A model generated the notes under the pieces. That model was given only the letters and a program-made list of their open reading frames with translations. It made no database searches and had not been told where the DNA came from. The position numbers were made by a program, and so were the translations under genes. A DNA stretch of 64,000 bases, from assembly GCF_037861325.1 (NCBI RefSeq), contig NZ_JAFELW010000005.1; one strand, given 5' to 3'. Shown here in pieces: positions 32,201 through 41,358 of this stretch (its first letter is position 1; every line of letters begins with the position of its first letter). The DNA comes from Riemerella anatipestifer_F (GTDB lineage Bacteria; Bacteroidota; Bacteroidia; Flavobacteriales; Weeksellaceae).

Positions 32201-35008
32201 TTAGAATCTTACTTGTAGATTGATAAAATAGTTTCTACCCTGTGTAAAGAAATATCTAGGTGCAAAATTAGGATACTCTCTGTCGTAGTCTCTTCTAAAG
32301 TCTGCAAAGTTCACATTTCTTGTTTGTTCAAAGCCTCCAGTAGCATATTTGGTATTATCAAGCACATTGTTTACAGTTGCACTAATTAGGACATAATATT
32401 TGCCTAACATCCAAGATTTACCCGCATTGATGTTGAAGAAATAAGCGACAGGAAGTTTAACCTGAGCGGTAACTCTTCTGTATTCTTCCTCCGAAATCCC
32501 TGCATACGGTGTTCCTGTTACTGGGTTGTTTACAAAGAAATCGGAACGGATGAGAGGAGATGGGTCTAGGAAATTATTCCCAAGATAATTCCAGTTAGCA
32601 CCTACCCACCAGTATTTAGGAGAGCTATACTTTACTCCTAGAGAATAGGCTTCTTGTGGAGTACCACCTTGTCTAAAGTTTTTGATGTAAGAAGTTCCGT
32701 AGCTGGTGTAAAGTTTTCCGTTTGGGAACATTCCCACCGCATCCGAAGCGAAGTACACCTCAGGATTATTGGTATAGATGTATTTACCATAATTGGCAAC
32801 TCCATTAACGGTAACAGTAGGCGTTACTTTTACTTCCACACCTAATTCTGCTCCCATATTCCTGCGATTCACATTAGACATTACTTGTGTTACAAATGCA
32901 CTTCTCGCACTAGTGGTATTGCCTTCGCTATCTACACCATCTAGTTTTATTCCATCAGCAAAGAAACGCTGTACATTAGTGTCATTTTGTGTGTTTATAA
33001 GGAATGCGGTAGCTCTCACTTTAACAAATGGAGAAGAGACCATATAGCTAATATCATTAGCCGAAACTATGGTATTTTTAATATTAGGTGCGATGGCACT
33101 GTTTACTCTTGCATTGATGAACAAATTATTGAGGTAAGGAGCTTGGGAATAGTAGGCACTATTATAAACTAAGAAATTTCTACCATCTAGTTTATAGATT
33201 ACCTGACCTTTTAATCCGAAATTCCAGTAGTCTTGGTTTTCGGATTTTCCTAATGCATCTTTGTAAAGATAGTGGTTAAAATGCCCTTCTCTGCTATTAG
33301 TAATGTGTGCAGCGAGTGCGGATACGAAAACATCAAAGTTACCTGCACTAAACTTTAGGGCTGGATTTATTTTGGTTTCTTGTCTTCGGAAAGTATAATC
33401 GTAACCAATTTTATCACCTACCTTTTTATGAGTGTTTTCTTCACCTTCGTTGAATAAACCTGAAAGTTTAGGTTGGTTAGTAGCAGCAAAAGGATCTCCG
33501 TTAAGAGCATATTGTGCTCCAAGTAAATCTTTTACTTCTCTGTATTGGTTTGATGAGTAATTTCTGTAAGAAGCGTTGATGAATAGTTGCGTCTTATCAG
33601 AAAAATTATGAACAAAGTGAGTTCCTACATTCCAAACTTTGTCATCATTAACATCATTTACTAGGAAGTAAACAGCTTGTTCTCTGTTTCTATTAGCGAG
33701 GTAAAGTCTATCCCAATTTATTTGAGTGTAGTTTTGGTCGTTACTTTCCCATCTGTTTTTAGTTATTTCCAGTTGAGCTATATCGGAGTCGCTAGGGTTG
33801 GCTAATCCAGCAAAATAGCTTGGTAAATTTCTGTAGTATAGAGGAGAGGGGTTCTGAGCGTTATACCAATCTAGTCTAGAAGCCTTGTCTTTACCAAATT
33901 GGTAAGAAACAGTAGTCCAAAGCTGAGATCTGCTGCTTATCTTCCAGTAATCTGTAAGTTGTAGTATCGGTTGGAATCCTTTTCTTACTCTTTCACTTCT
34001 TTTCTCGCCATCTTGCCATCCCCAGAAAGCATTGTAATGTACACCATTATAATCTATTACCTCTTGGGTGTTAGGGCTAGCAGTACTTCTACGGTAAGGA
34101 GAGCCTATTAAGTTTAAGGTAAGTGTATGTTTGTCATTTACTTTTTTCTCAATTCCTAGGTAAGCTCCGTAAGCATCATAGAAAGTACCTTCTTGTATCC
34201 CTTCTTGTGCCCATCTTCTAGCTCCCATTACAGTAAACGCCCAACCCTTTTTATTCATTCCAGAAGAGTATCTTAAGGAAGTTCTGTTACGATAGTTTCT
34301 GTTGGTAAGAGATTGGGTAAATTGGAAACCTTTGCGGTATTCACTTGCTTTCATATTTTTGTAGACCACAGAGCCAACGCCTCCGAAAGCGTACTCAGAA
34401 GGGGAATGATTTACTGCAATTTCAGGGTATCTTGTGATTTCATTAAGTCCTCCCCAGTTGCCATAATCTACATTGCCATTATCGGCATTTTCCATAGAGA
34501 TACCATTCATCATAACCTCGCTTCTTCTACCATCTATACCTCTTGGTCTGAACCAATAGAAACCTAAATCAAAGGCAGCAATATTACTAAACACATCTCT
34601 AGAAGACTGTAATAGCCCTAATGTTGCTTGTGAGGAAGACTCGTCCATACTGCTATTGTCATCTAGCAATACTACTCCTAATTCCGAATTTTTAAGGTTA
34701 GAAAAAAGAGTAATAATCCCCAAGTCTTTTCTTTTTTCATTTTCAAAAACATCAAACTCTAGGACTTTGGTTTCGTAGTTAGGTTGAGTTACTACCATTT
34801 GGTAATGTCCAGGTTTTAAATCTACAAATTGGAAATATCCAATTTTGTCTGCCTTTACATCGTCATTGGCTTCTCTTAGGTCGGCTACTGCATTTTCAAT
34901 GGGTTTTCCATCGGTATCTTTCACATACGCATAGACTGTGGTTTGTGCATAGTAATAAGATGCAGGCAATAAACAGAACATAGAGACTAATGATAATTTC
35001 TTAATCAT
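32201..35008 (-). CDS. TonB-dependent receptor with N-terminal carboxypeptidase-regulatory-like domain
   Basis: 935 residues: signal peptide, then a CarboxypepD_reg-like domain (TTVYAYVKDTDGKPIENAVADLREANDDVKADKIGYFQFVDLKPGHYQ), a plug (FYWFRPRGIDGRRSEVMMNGISMEN), and a large barrel ending in RNYFINLQVRF with the C-terminal Phe. It transports an unknown substrate across the outer membrane. It is cotranscribed with the DUF5689 lipoprotein and divergent from an exported endonuclease/phosphatase; by context it may import nucleic-acid breakdown products or phosphate. A minus-strand TAatTTTG box is at 35068-35061. Confidence 0.88.
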   Translation of the reverse strand: MIKKLSLVSMFCLLPASYYYAQTTVYAYVKDTDGKPIENAVADLREANDDVKADKIGYFQFVDLKPGHYQMVVTQPNYETKVLEFDVFENEKRKDLGIITLFSNLKNSELGVVLLDDNSSMDESSSQATLGLLQSSRDVFSNIAAFDLGFYWFRPRGIDGRRSEVMMNGISMENADNGNVDYGNWGGLNEITRYPEIAVNHSPSEYAFGGVGSVVYKNMKASEYRKGFQFTQSLTNRNYRNRTSLRYSSGMNKKGWAFTVMGARRWAQEGIQEGTFYDAYGAYLGIEKKVNDKHTLTLNLIGSPYRRSTASPNTQEVIDYNGVHYNAFWGWQDGEKRSERVRKGFQPILQLTDYWKISSRSQLWTTVSYQFGKDKASRLDWYNAQNPSPLYYRNLPSYFAGLANPSDSDIAQLEITKNRWESNDQNYTQINWDRLYLANRNREQAVYFLVNDVNDDKVWNVGTHFVHNFSDKTQLFINASYRNYSSNQYREVKDLLGAQYALNGDPFAATNQPKLSGLFNEGEENTHKKVGDKIGYDYTFRRQETKINPALKFSAGNFDVFVSALAAHITNSREGHFNHYLYKDALGKSENQDYWNFGLKGQVIYKLDGRNFLVYNSAYYSQAPYLNNLFINARVNSAIAPNIKNTIVSANDISYMVSSPFVKVRATAFLINTQNDTNVQRFFADGIKLDGVDSEGNTTSARSAFVTQVMSNVNRRNMGAELGVEVKVTPTVTVNGVANYGKYIYTNNPEVYFASDAVGMFPNGKLYTSYGTSYIKNFRQGGTPQEAYSLGVKYSSPKYWWVGANWNYLGNNFLDPSPLIRSDFFVNNPVTGTPYAGISEEEYRRVTAQVKLPVAYFFNINAGKSWMLGKYYVLISATVNNVLDNTKYATGGFEQTRNVNFADFRRDYDREYPNFAPRYFFTQGRNYFINLQVRF

Positions 35009-35145
35009 AACATTCTTTTTTTCTTAATTTATCTTTTGAATAAAACGATTATTCAATCCACAAAATTAAGTCAATTTTTTGACAAGTTTTGATGAAATTA
35101 AGAATTTTTAACATCTGATATTTATCACGAGTATGTGAGATTGCT

Positions 35146-35169
35146 TTAGGGCAAGGGGTTTGTCCCTAA
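35146..35169. promoter_or_regulatory. Inverted repeat between divergent promoters (candidate operator)
   Basis: TTAGGG-CAA, a 5-base centre, then TTG-T-CCCTAA forms a 9-10 bp palindrome with one bulged base. It lies between the -7 boxes of the TonB receptor operon (35068-35061) and of the nuclease gene (35230-35237). It is upstream of both transcripts, so a regulator-binding site is more likely than an RNA element. The regulator is unknown. Confidence 0.4.
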
Positions 35170-35279
35170 TAATGTTTTATGTATTGTTAATTAAAATTAA
35201 TTTTAACTTAGTGTTCACTTCAAAATCACTAATTTTGCTCAAAATTAGAATCTAGGTTTAAAAACTTATTTAAAAATAA

Positions 35280-36473
35280 ATGAAAATGAAAAAGATATTT
35301 TCTCTCTTAACATTGGGACTTTTTTTAACCAGTTTTTCTCAAACAGGTAAGCTGAGAAGAATGGCAACGGTGGGTTTCTATAATGTGGAAAACCTTTGGG
35401 ATACCATTCAGTCGGCAGATTATATAGATGGAACACTACCGCCTAATCACCCTCGTTTTCATAGAAGTGTGCCAATAGATTCGGTAAAGTATTTGGAGCG
35501 TGAGGACTATAAAGGTGAGTGGTCTGACTCTAAACTTATAGGTAGAAAGGTGGTTCGTTTTCAGGGTTCTTCAGAAGAGTTTACACCTAAGAGTGCCAAA
35601 AATTATAATACGAGTATTTATAATCAAAAATTAACTAATGCAGCTAGGGTTATTTCTGAGTTAGGAGCTTCGGTTACTAAGACAGCACCGGTAGTAGTGG
35701 GTCTTCTTGAAGTGGAGAATCGCCAAGTAGTGGAAGATTTGGTGAAACAACCTGCATTAAAGAAATTTGATTATGGAGTAATTCATTACAATTCTTATGA
35801 TTATAGAGGCATAGATGTGGCTCTTATTTACCAGAAGAGAAGGTTTAGTCCTACTTACAGCACTAAAAAAGAACTAAAAATATACAATGAAGAGGGAAGA
35901 AGAGAGTATACTCGTGATTTGTTAGTAGTTTCAGGATATTTAGATGGCGAAAAAGTTACTTTTTTTGTTAATCACTGGCCATCTAGGAGAGGTGGTGAAG
36001 CAGTTTCTCTTCCTAAGAGAAATGCTGCTGCTCAGCTGCTAAGAGCACAAATGGATAGCGTAAGAGCTTTAGATGCTAATACTAAACTAATAGCAATGGG
36101 AGACTTTAATGATGACCCTATTAGTAGTAGTTTGAAGAATTACTTAAAAGCAGTAGGAAGTACCAAAGAGCTAAGCCCAGAATATCCTTATCTAAACTTA
36201 ATGTATCCTTTGTATAAGAAGGGAGTGGCGTCTTTAGCGTATCGCGATGCTCCTAACTTGTTCGACCAAATTATAGTTTCTGAAAATTTGGTTAGTCCAA
36301 AAGATACTTCTTATTCTGTTTTTAGAACAGAAGTTTATGCCCCTGCTTACCTTATCAATAAAGAAGGTAGCTTTAAAGGGTATCCGTTCCGTTCTTGGAA
36401 TGGGGATAAATTTACAGGAGGGTATAGTGACCACTTCCCAGTATTTACTATATTGTCCAAGGAGGTTAATTAG
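35280..36473 (+). CDS. Secreted endonuclease/exonuclease/phosphatase (EEP) family protein
   Basis: 397 residues with a signal peptide (MKMKKIFSLLTLGLFLTSFSQ; ATG 35286 is an alternative start). EEP/DNase I fold motifs appear in order: GFYNVENLWD, VVGLLEVENR (catalytic Glu), YDYRGIDVALIYQ, VNHWPSRRGGE, MGDFNDDP and a C-terminal GGYSDHFPV (SDH motif). The enzyme probably cuts extracellular DNA or removes phosphate from nucleotides or phospholipids. It is divergent from a TonB receptor/DUF5689 pair. A TAatTTTG -7 box is at 35230-35237, giving a leader of about 40 bases. Confidence 0.88.
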   Translation: MKMKKIFSLLTLGLFLTSFSQTGKLRRMATVGFYNVENLWDTIQSADYIDGTLPPNHPRFHRSVPIDSVKYLEREDYKGEWSDSKLIGRKVVRFQGSSEEFTPKSAKNYNTSIYNQKLTNAARVISELGASVTKTAPVVVGLLEVENRQVVEDLVKQPALKKFDYGVIHYNSYDYRGIDVALIYQKRRFSPTYSTKKELKIYNEEGRREYTRDLLVVSGYLDGEKVTFFVNHWPSRRGGEAVSLPKRNAAAQLLRAQMDSVRALDANTKLIAMGDFNDDPISSSLKNYLKAVGSTKELSPEYPYLNLMYPLYKKGVASLAYRDAPNLFDQIIVSENLVSPKDTSYSVFRTEVYAPAYLINKEGSFKGYPFRSWNGDKFTGGYSDHFPVFTILSKEVN

Positions 36474-36496
36474 AAAGTTTATAACATACTGCGAGG

Positions 36497-36530
36497 GAGG
36501 TTGTCTTAGTTTAAGGCAACCTCTTTTTTG
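36497..36530 (+). terminator. Terminator of the EEP nuclease gene
   Basis: GAGGTTG-T-CTTA (36497-36508) pairs with TAAG-G-CAACCTC (36512-36523), including one wobble pair, followed by a T6 run. Confidence 0.85.
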
Positions 36531-36577
36531 TTTTCACAAAAACTATTATCTTTAAGGACTAAAAAAATAGGAAACCT

Positions 36578-38206
36578 ATGGATTTGCAATTCAACAAAAA
36601 TGAAGACCTTAACCGATTGAAACTTTCGGAAATCAATCAGCTATTAGCTAAAATAAAGAAAGGAGGGGGAGAAAAACGCTTAGAAAAACTCAGAAGTGAG
36701 GGTAAAATGACGGCTAGAGAGCGTATAGATTACCTCTTAGATGATAATAAAGATAGTATAGAGATAGGGGCGTTTGCAGGGTTTGAAATGTATGAAGAGC
36801 ATGGTGGCTGCCCTAGTGCTGGTGTGGTGGTTAAGATGGGATATGTTTCTGGTAAGCAATGTATTGTGGTAGCTAATGATGCTTCGGTAAAGGCTGGGGC
36901 GTGGTTTCCAATTACGGGTAAGAAAAATCTTAGAGCTCAAGAAATTGCAATGGAGAACCGTTTGCCAATTATCTATTTGGTAGATTCGGCGGGGGTTTAT
37001 CTGCCTATGCAAGACGAAATTTTCCCTGATAAAGAGCATTTCGGAAGGATATTTAGAAATAATGCCAAAATGAGTGCTATGGGGATTATCCAAATCTCTG
37101 CAGTGATGGGGAGCTGTGTTGCAGGAGGGGCGTATTTGCCTATTATGAGCGATGAAGCGATGATTGTAGATAAAACAGGTTCTATATTTTTAGCGGGAAG
37201 TTACCTAGTAAAAGCAGCGATAGGAGAAAGTATAGATAACGAAACTTTGGGAGGAGCTACTACGCATTGTTCTATTTCTGGAGTTACCGACTACAAAGCT
37301 AAAGATGATAAAGATGCCTTGGATAGAATTAAAAACATAATGAAATCTATCGGAGATTTTGAAAAGGCAGGATTTGACCGAACGGAAAGTTTTTTACCGA
37401 AAGAAAATCCTGAAAATATATTTGGAATTATACCTGCGGCTAGGTCAGAGCAGTACGATACTTACGAGATTATAAAATGCCTAGTGGACAAATCGGAGTA
37501 TGAGGAATATAAACCAGATTATGGTAAATCTATTATATGTGCTACGGCAAGAATAGATGGCTGGAGTGTGGGGATTGTGGCTAACCAAAGGAAACTAGTA
37601 AAAAGCGGTAAGGGAGAAATGCAGTTTGGGGGTGTTATCTATTCCGATTCGGCGGACAAAGCAACCCGCTTTATTGCAAATTGTAACCAAAGGAAAATCC
37701 CGTTAGTATTTTTACAAGATGTAACGGGCTTTATGGTGGGGTCTAAATCAGAGCACGGTGGCATTATAAAAGATGGTGCTAAAATGGTAAATGCAGTATC
37801 TAATTCTGTGGTGCCTAAGTTTACTATTATTACAGGTAATTCGTATGGGGCAGGTAACTATGCGATGTGCGGTAAGGCTTATGATCCTCGCTTTATCGTG
37901 GCTTGGCCTTGGGCAGACCTTGCAGTAATGGGGGGTGCTCAAGCGGCTAAAGTATTAGCACAAATACAAGAAGCTACACTTAGAAAGAAAGGTAAAGAAA
38001 TTACTGAAGAAGACCGAAACGAAATTTTACAAGAAATATCTAAAAAATATCAAAAACAAACTGAAGCTACTTATGCAGCTGCAAGGTTGTGGACGGACGC
38101 TATCATTAGTCCGTTAGATACTAGAAAATGGATTTCTATGGGGATAGAAGCGGCTAATCATTCGCCTATTACAGAGAAATTTAATTTAGGTGTTATTCAG
38201 GTGTAA
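36578..38206 (+). CDS. Acyl-CoA carboxylase carboxyltransferase (beta) subunit
   Basis: 542-residue biotin-dependent carboxyltransferase. The N-half has the CoA-binding GGGEKRLEKLRSEGKMTARERIDYLLD and the MGSCVAGGAYLPIMSDEAMIV oxyanion region; the C-half has VTGFMVGSKSEHGGIIKDGAKMV and GNSYGAGNYAMCGKAYDPRFIVAWPWA. The pattern is closest to methylcrotonyl/propionyl-CoA carboxylase beta subunits; the acyl-CoA is not settled. It transfers CO2 from carboxybiotin to the acyl-CoA. The biotin-carboxylase subunit is not in this window. The stop codon overlaps the start of the next small gene (TAATG). Confidence 0.88.
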   Translation: MDLQFNKNEDLNRLKLSEINQLLAKIKKGGGEKRLEKLRSEGKMTARERIDYLLDDNKDSIEIGAFAGFEMYEEHGGCPSAGVVVKMGYVSGKQCIVVANDASVKAGAWFPITGKKNLRAQEIAMENRLPIIYLVDSAGVYLPMQDEIFPDKEHFGRIFRNNAKMSAMGIIQISAVMGSCVAGGAYLPIMSDEAMIVDKTGSIFLAGSYLVKAAIGESIDNETLGGATTHCSISGVTDYKAKDDKDALDRIKNIMKSIGDFEKAGFDRTESFLPKENPENIFGIIPAARSEQYDTYEIIKCLVDKSEYEEYKPDYGKSIICATARIDGWSVGIVANQRKLVKSGKGEMQFGGVIYSDSADKATRFIANCNQRKIPLVFLQDVTGFMVGSKSEHGGIIKDGAKMVNAVSNSVVPKFTIITGNSYGAGNYAMCGKAYDPRFIVAWPWADLAVMGGAQAAKVLAQIQEATLRKKGKEITEEDRNEILQEISKKYQKQTEATYAAARLWTDAIISPLDTRKWISMGIEAANHSPITEKFNLGVIQV

Positions 38207-38644
38207 TGAATAAGGAAAAGAAAAAGCTGTTTAGAAAAGTAAATACAACTACCCACGGTGTCCGTCATAACTTTGGACAAGATTATAATAGAAGAGATAA
38301 AAATCAACAAGGTGGTAAAGGAAAAATGAAGAGAGGTGTAGAAAGGGGATTAGACTATACGCGCGCTCTTTAGATTTTTGCTGTCAAAGGTAGGTTCAGA
38401 TTGGGATAGTGTTTTTAGTGAGGCTAAATCACGACTTGATAAAACTGAGCCTATCTTTTGGATGGTGGCACTAACGGATAGTGAAAAGCAAGATTTTGTG
38501 AGGACAGGAGAGTCTAGTTATTTCTCGGGCTTATTTGTTGATGAAAACAATATTTTGCAAAAATGTACGCCCGAATTAAATAAATCTAATATGCAAAAAT
38601 TTTGCAATTGTTGTACTCATACTTTTAATGGTGAGGTGTACTGA
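38206..38644 (+). pseudogene. Small conserved gene split by a frameshift near 38359-38366
   Basis: Frame 1 from ATG 38206, overlapping the carboxylase stop, encodes 55 residues that are very basic (MNKEKKKLFRKVNTTTHGVR, later KGKMKRGVERGLDYTRAL) and stops at 38371-38373. The +1 frame is open from 38354 to 38644 and continues smoothly as FRFLLSKVGSDWDSVFSEAK, then DKTEPIFWMVALTDSEKQDF and a C-terminal CNCC cluster. Removing one base in the CGCGCG tract (38360-38365) gives LDYTRLFRFLLSKVG and one protein of about 145 residues. The C-terminal part has no ATG of its own (only TTG 38378). I read it as one gene with a frameshift. Function unknown. Confidence 0.65.
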
Positions 38645-38732
38645 GTTTATTACTGGATAATTAAGTAATATTTTGTTTGGTTGAATTGATTTTTTGCTTA
38701 ATTTGGTATCCTGTATCAGTTTGTTTATCAAA

Positions 38733-40502
38733 GTGAAAAAGCAAATTCTTTTTAGTCTCTTTATAAGTTTTTCATTAGGTGTCTTTTTGCAAGACCTTAA
38801 TGGGCTTTCGTGGCAACAGCTCAATCTTATAGCTACATTAGGAATTATTAGCCTTGGGTTAATTTGGGTAAAAGCGGATTGGTTAGTTCGGGGCAGAATA
38901 TGGTTACTTAATATCTTTTTTCTTTGTTTTGGAGTATTTACTCATTACCTTAATTCGGAAAAATCAGTTTTACCAAGTGTTTCTAAAAAGGAAGAACTTG
39001 TTTTTAAAATTGAACAAAAGCTAAATTCAACGGCTAAAAACAAACGCTATGAAATAACAGCATTTTATCAAAATCAACCTTTTAAAGCAGTTTTATCTGT
39101 TCCAAAGGATTTGGAGGAGTTAGATTATAAGCACTACTATCAATCTCAACTTAGTTTATATCCGTTAGAGCCTTCCAAGAATAATTACCAATTTGATTAT
39201 GCCAAATATCAAGCGAGGAAAGGTGTTTATTATAGAGCTTATGCTAAGGATTTACACAAAGCGCCAAAATCAGAGCTTACTTTCTCCGAAAAAATGAAAC
39301 AATGGCGACTGGAACTCCTTAGCAATATAGATAAAAACGAAAAACTTTCACAACAAACTAGAGCTTTCCTAAAAGGAATTGTTTTAGCTGATAGAACAGA
39401 GGTAGATGCAGAAACTAATACTAATTTTAGGAGAAGTGGTTTAACGCATGTTTTAGCCATTTCTGGGTCGCATATTGCAATTATCTTTGGGGCTATCTAT
39501 ATGCTACTGAGTTTAATTGTGCCAGCAAAATTTAGGACAGGCATCATATTGTTTAGCTTGGTGTTAATTTGGGTTTTTGCTTGGTTTATCGGTTGGGGGA
39601 GTTCTGTTGTTAGGTCTTGTATTATGCTCACTGTTTATTTTGGTTTTGTTCTTTTGCAAAGAAAACCTCAAGTTTTAGACGCCTTAGCTTTAGCAGGGCT
39701 GGGTATTCTGATGGTAGATACACAAGAACTATTTTCAGTAGGGTTTCAGTTGAGTTTTTCTGCGGTGTTGGGGATTTATTGGTTTAATAAACCTATCATT
39801 CGTCTTTTTCCAAATCCTAGAAACAAAATTCAAAAACTATTACTTTATACTTTTACAATGTCTACAGCGGCACAACTTGGGACGCTACCTATTGTGATTT
39901 ATTATTTCCATCAGTATTCGGCGTGGTCTATTTTGGCTAATCTTGTAGTACTTCCTTTAATGGAATTTGTGATTATACTATCGTTTTTAATGACAATCGT
40001 TTTTGGTTTAGGTATTTATTGGAGTTGGCTATCTTTTGCTTATGACTGGCTAATTAAAGCCTTGCTATGGCTGATAGGCTTCTTTGGTAAAATAGAGTTA
40101 GGGTATTTTCAAGATATACCGTTGAGTATTTGGGAGATGGGAGCTTTGGCGGTAGGACTTTATTTTCTAAGAGAAATATTGGTTCGGTTTAGATGGAGAG
40201 GTTTTATGAAGTTGATGTTTTCTGTACTTTTATTTTTCGGGATTAAAATGGGGTTAGATGTTAGAGCTTATCACGACAAAGAAGCAAAGTGGCATTATCA
40301 TTATCATACCAAGGTGTTCTCTGTTTTAGATAAAGGGAAAGTGTATTTTTGGGTGTCAGATAAAGACAATTTAGAGATGTTAGAAAGTTATCTCATAAAA
40401 CCTTATGTGATTTCTAAAAGAGCTGAAAGCTATAAAGTAAAGATGATGTCTGAAGAAGTAAATGAGGTTATTTTTAATGGAAAAAGGTATCCGTCTCAAT
40501 AG
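38733..40502 (+). CDS. comEC: ComEC/Rec2 family competence membrane protein
   Basis: About 589 residues from GTG 38733 (MKKQILFSLFISFSLGVFLQ), chosen over TTG 38694 because it starts at the first hydrophobic helix. An N-terminal DUF4131/OB-like region (about 20-180) precedes the multi-helix Competence domain with TNFRRSGLTHVLAISGSHIAIIFGAIY, SSVVRSCIMLTVYFG and GFQLSFSAVLGIYWF. ComEC forms the inner-membrane channel for single-stranded DNA during transformation. As in other Flavobacteriia the beta-lactamase-like domain is missing. Confidence 0.9.
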   Translation: MKKQILFSLFISFSLGVFLQDLNGLSWQQLNLIATLGIISLGLIWVKADWLVRGRIWLLNIFFLCFGVFTHYLNSEKSVLPSVSKKEELVFKIEQKLNSTAKNKRYEITAFYQNQPFKAVLSVPKDLEELDYKHYYQSQLSLYPLEPSKNNYQFDYAKYQARKGVYYRAYAKDLHKAPKSELTFSEKMKQWRLELLSNIDKNEKLSQQTRAFLKGIVLADRTEVDAETNTNFRRSGLTHVLAISGSHIAIIFGAIYMLLSLIVPAKFRTGIILFSLVLIWVFAWFIGWGSSVVRSCIMLTVYFGFVLLQRKPQVLDALALAGLGILMVDTQELFSVGFQLSFSAVLGIYWFNKPIIRLFPNPRNKIQKLLLYTFTMSTAAQLGTLPIVIYYFHQYSAWSILANLVVLPLMEFVIILSFLMTIVFGLGIYWSWLSFAYDWLIKALLWLIGFFGKIELGYFQDIPLSIWEMGALAVGLYFLREILVRFRWRGFMKLMFSVLLFFGIKMGLDVRAYHDKEAKWHYHYHTKVFSVLDKGKVYFWVSDKDNLEMLESYLIKPYVISKRAESYKVKMMSEEVNEVIFNGKRYPSQ

Positions 40503-40625
40503 CCTTTATGGTGTATTAAATATTTTATTTAGAAAGATTATAAACTGTGTATTTCTGATGTTTCTCATTTTTAAGAAACTTAACATTTTTTTAACTTTGT
40601 GAAAATTTAAAATAATAAACTCAAT

Positions 40626-41294
40626 ATGGCAGGTTTAACAAGTTCTACGATTGGTAGAAAGTATGCAATGGCACTATCAGCAATATTTTTGTTAGTGTTT
40701 TTAGTGATGCACCTTTCGGTTAATATGCTTTCCGTTTTTAGCGAGAGTGCGTTTAACCAAGCGTCTTATTTTATGGGATACAATCCTTTTGTACAATTTT
40801 TAATGCAGCCAATTTTGATTTTCGCTGTGTTTTTTCATTTTGTGATGGGGTTTGTATTAGAAGCTAAAAATAACAAAGCTAGACCTGTGAAATACGCAGT
40901 GAATGGTGCTAAGGCTAACTCTTCGTGGATGTCTAGAAATATGATTATTTCTGGAGCGGTTATTTTGGCATTTTTAGCACTTCATATGTATGATTTTTGG
41001 GTGCATGAGATGACTTACAAGTACATTCCTGGAGAAGGAGATCCTAGCGATGTTGCTCGTTTTTGGGAAGAACTACACGAGAAGTTTTCTAATCCTATTA
41101 GAGTGGCTTTTTATGTGGTTTCTTTTGTGCTTTTAGGGTTACACTTAGCACACGGTTTCCAATCTTCGTTCCAATCTATAGGAGCTAGACACCCTAAGTA
41201 TACACCTTGTATTATGGCTTTAGGGAAGTGGTATTCTATCCTTATCCCACTAGGTTTTATATTTGTGGCAGTATTTCATTTCGTAACTCAATAA
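40626..41294 (+). CDS. sdhC: Succinate dehydrogenase cytochrome b subunit
   Basis: 222-residue membrane anchor of the b558 type, with five likely helices. Haem-ligand histidines fall in helices: FLVMHLSVNM, FAVFFHFVMGF, LALHMYDFWVHEM, LGLHLAHGFQSSFQS, VAVFHFVTQ. It ties the flavoprotein/iron-sulfur dimer to the membrane and passes electrons to or from quinone, in the diheme Bacteroidota/Wolinella style. First gene of sdhCAB. A TAacTTTG box is at 40592-40599. Confidence 0.95.
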   Translation: MAGLTSSTIGRKYAMALSAIFLLVFLVMHLSVNMLSVFSESAFNQASYFMGYNPFVQFLMQPILIFAVFFHFVMGFVLEAKNNKARPVKYAVNGAKANSSWMSRNMIISGAVILAFLALHMYDFWVHEMTYKYIPGEGDPSDVARFWEELHEKFSNPIRVAFYVVSFVLLGLHLAHGFQSSFQSIGARHPKYTPCIMALGKWYSILIPLGFIFVAVFHFVTQ

Positions 41295-41358
41295 AATTTA
41301 GATTTTAAGTTTTTATCATAATTTAAAATTTAAATCATTTAATTTAAAATATCTAAAA

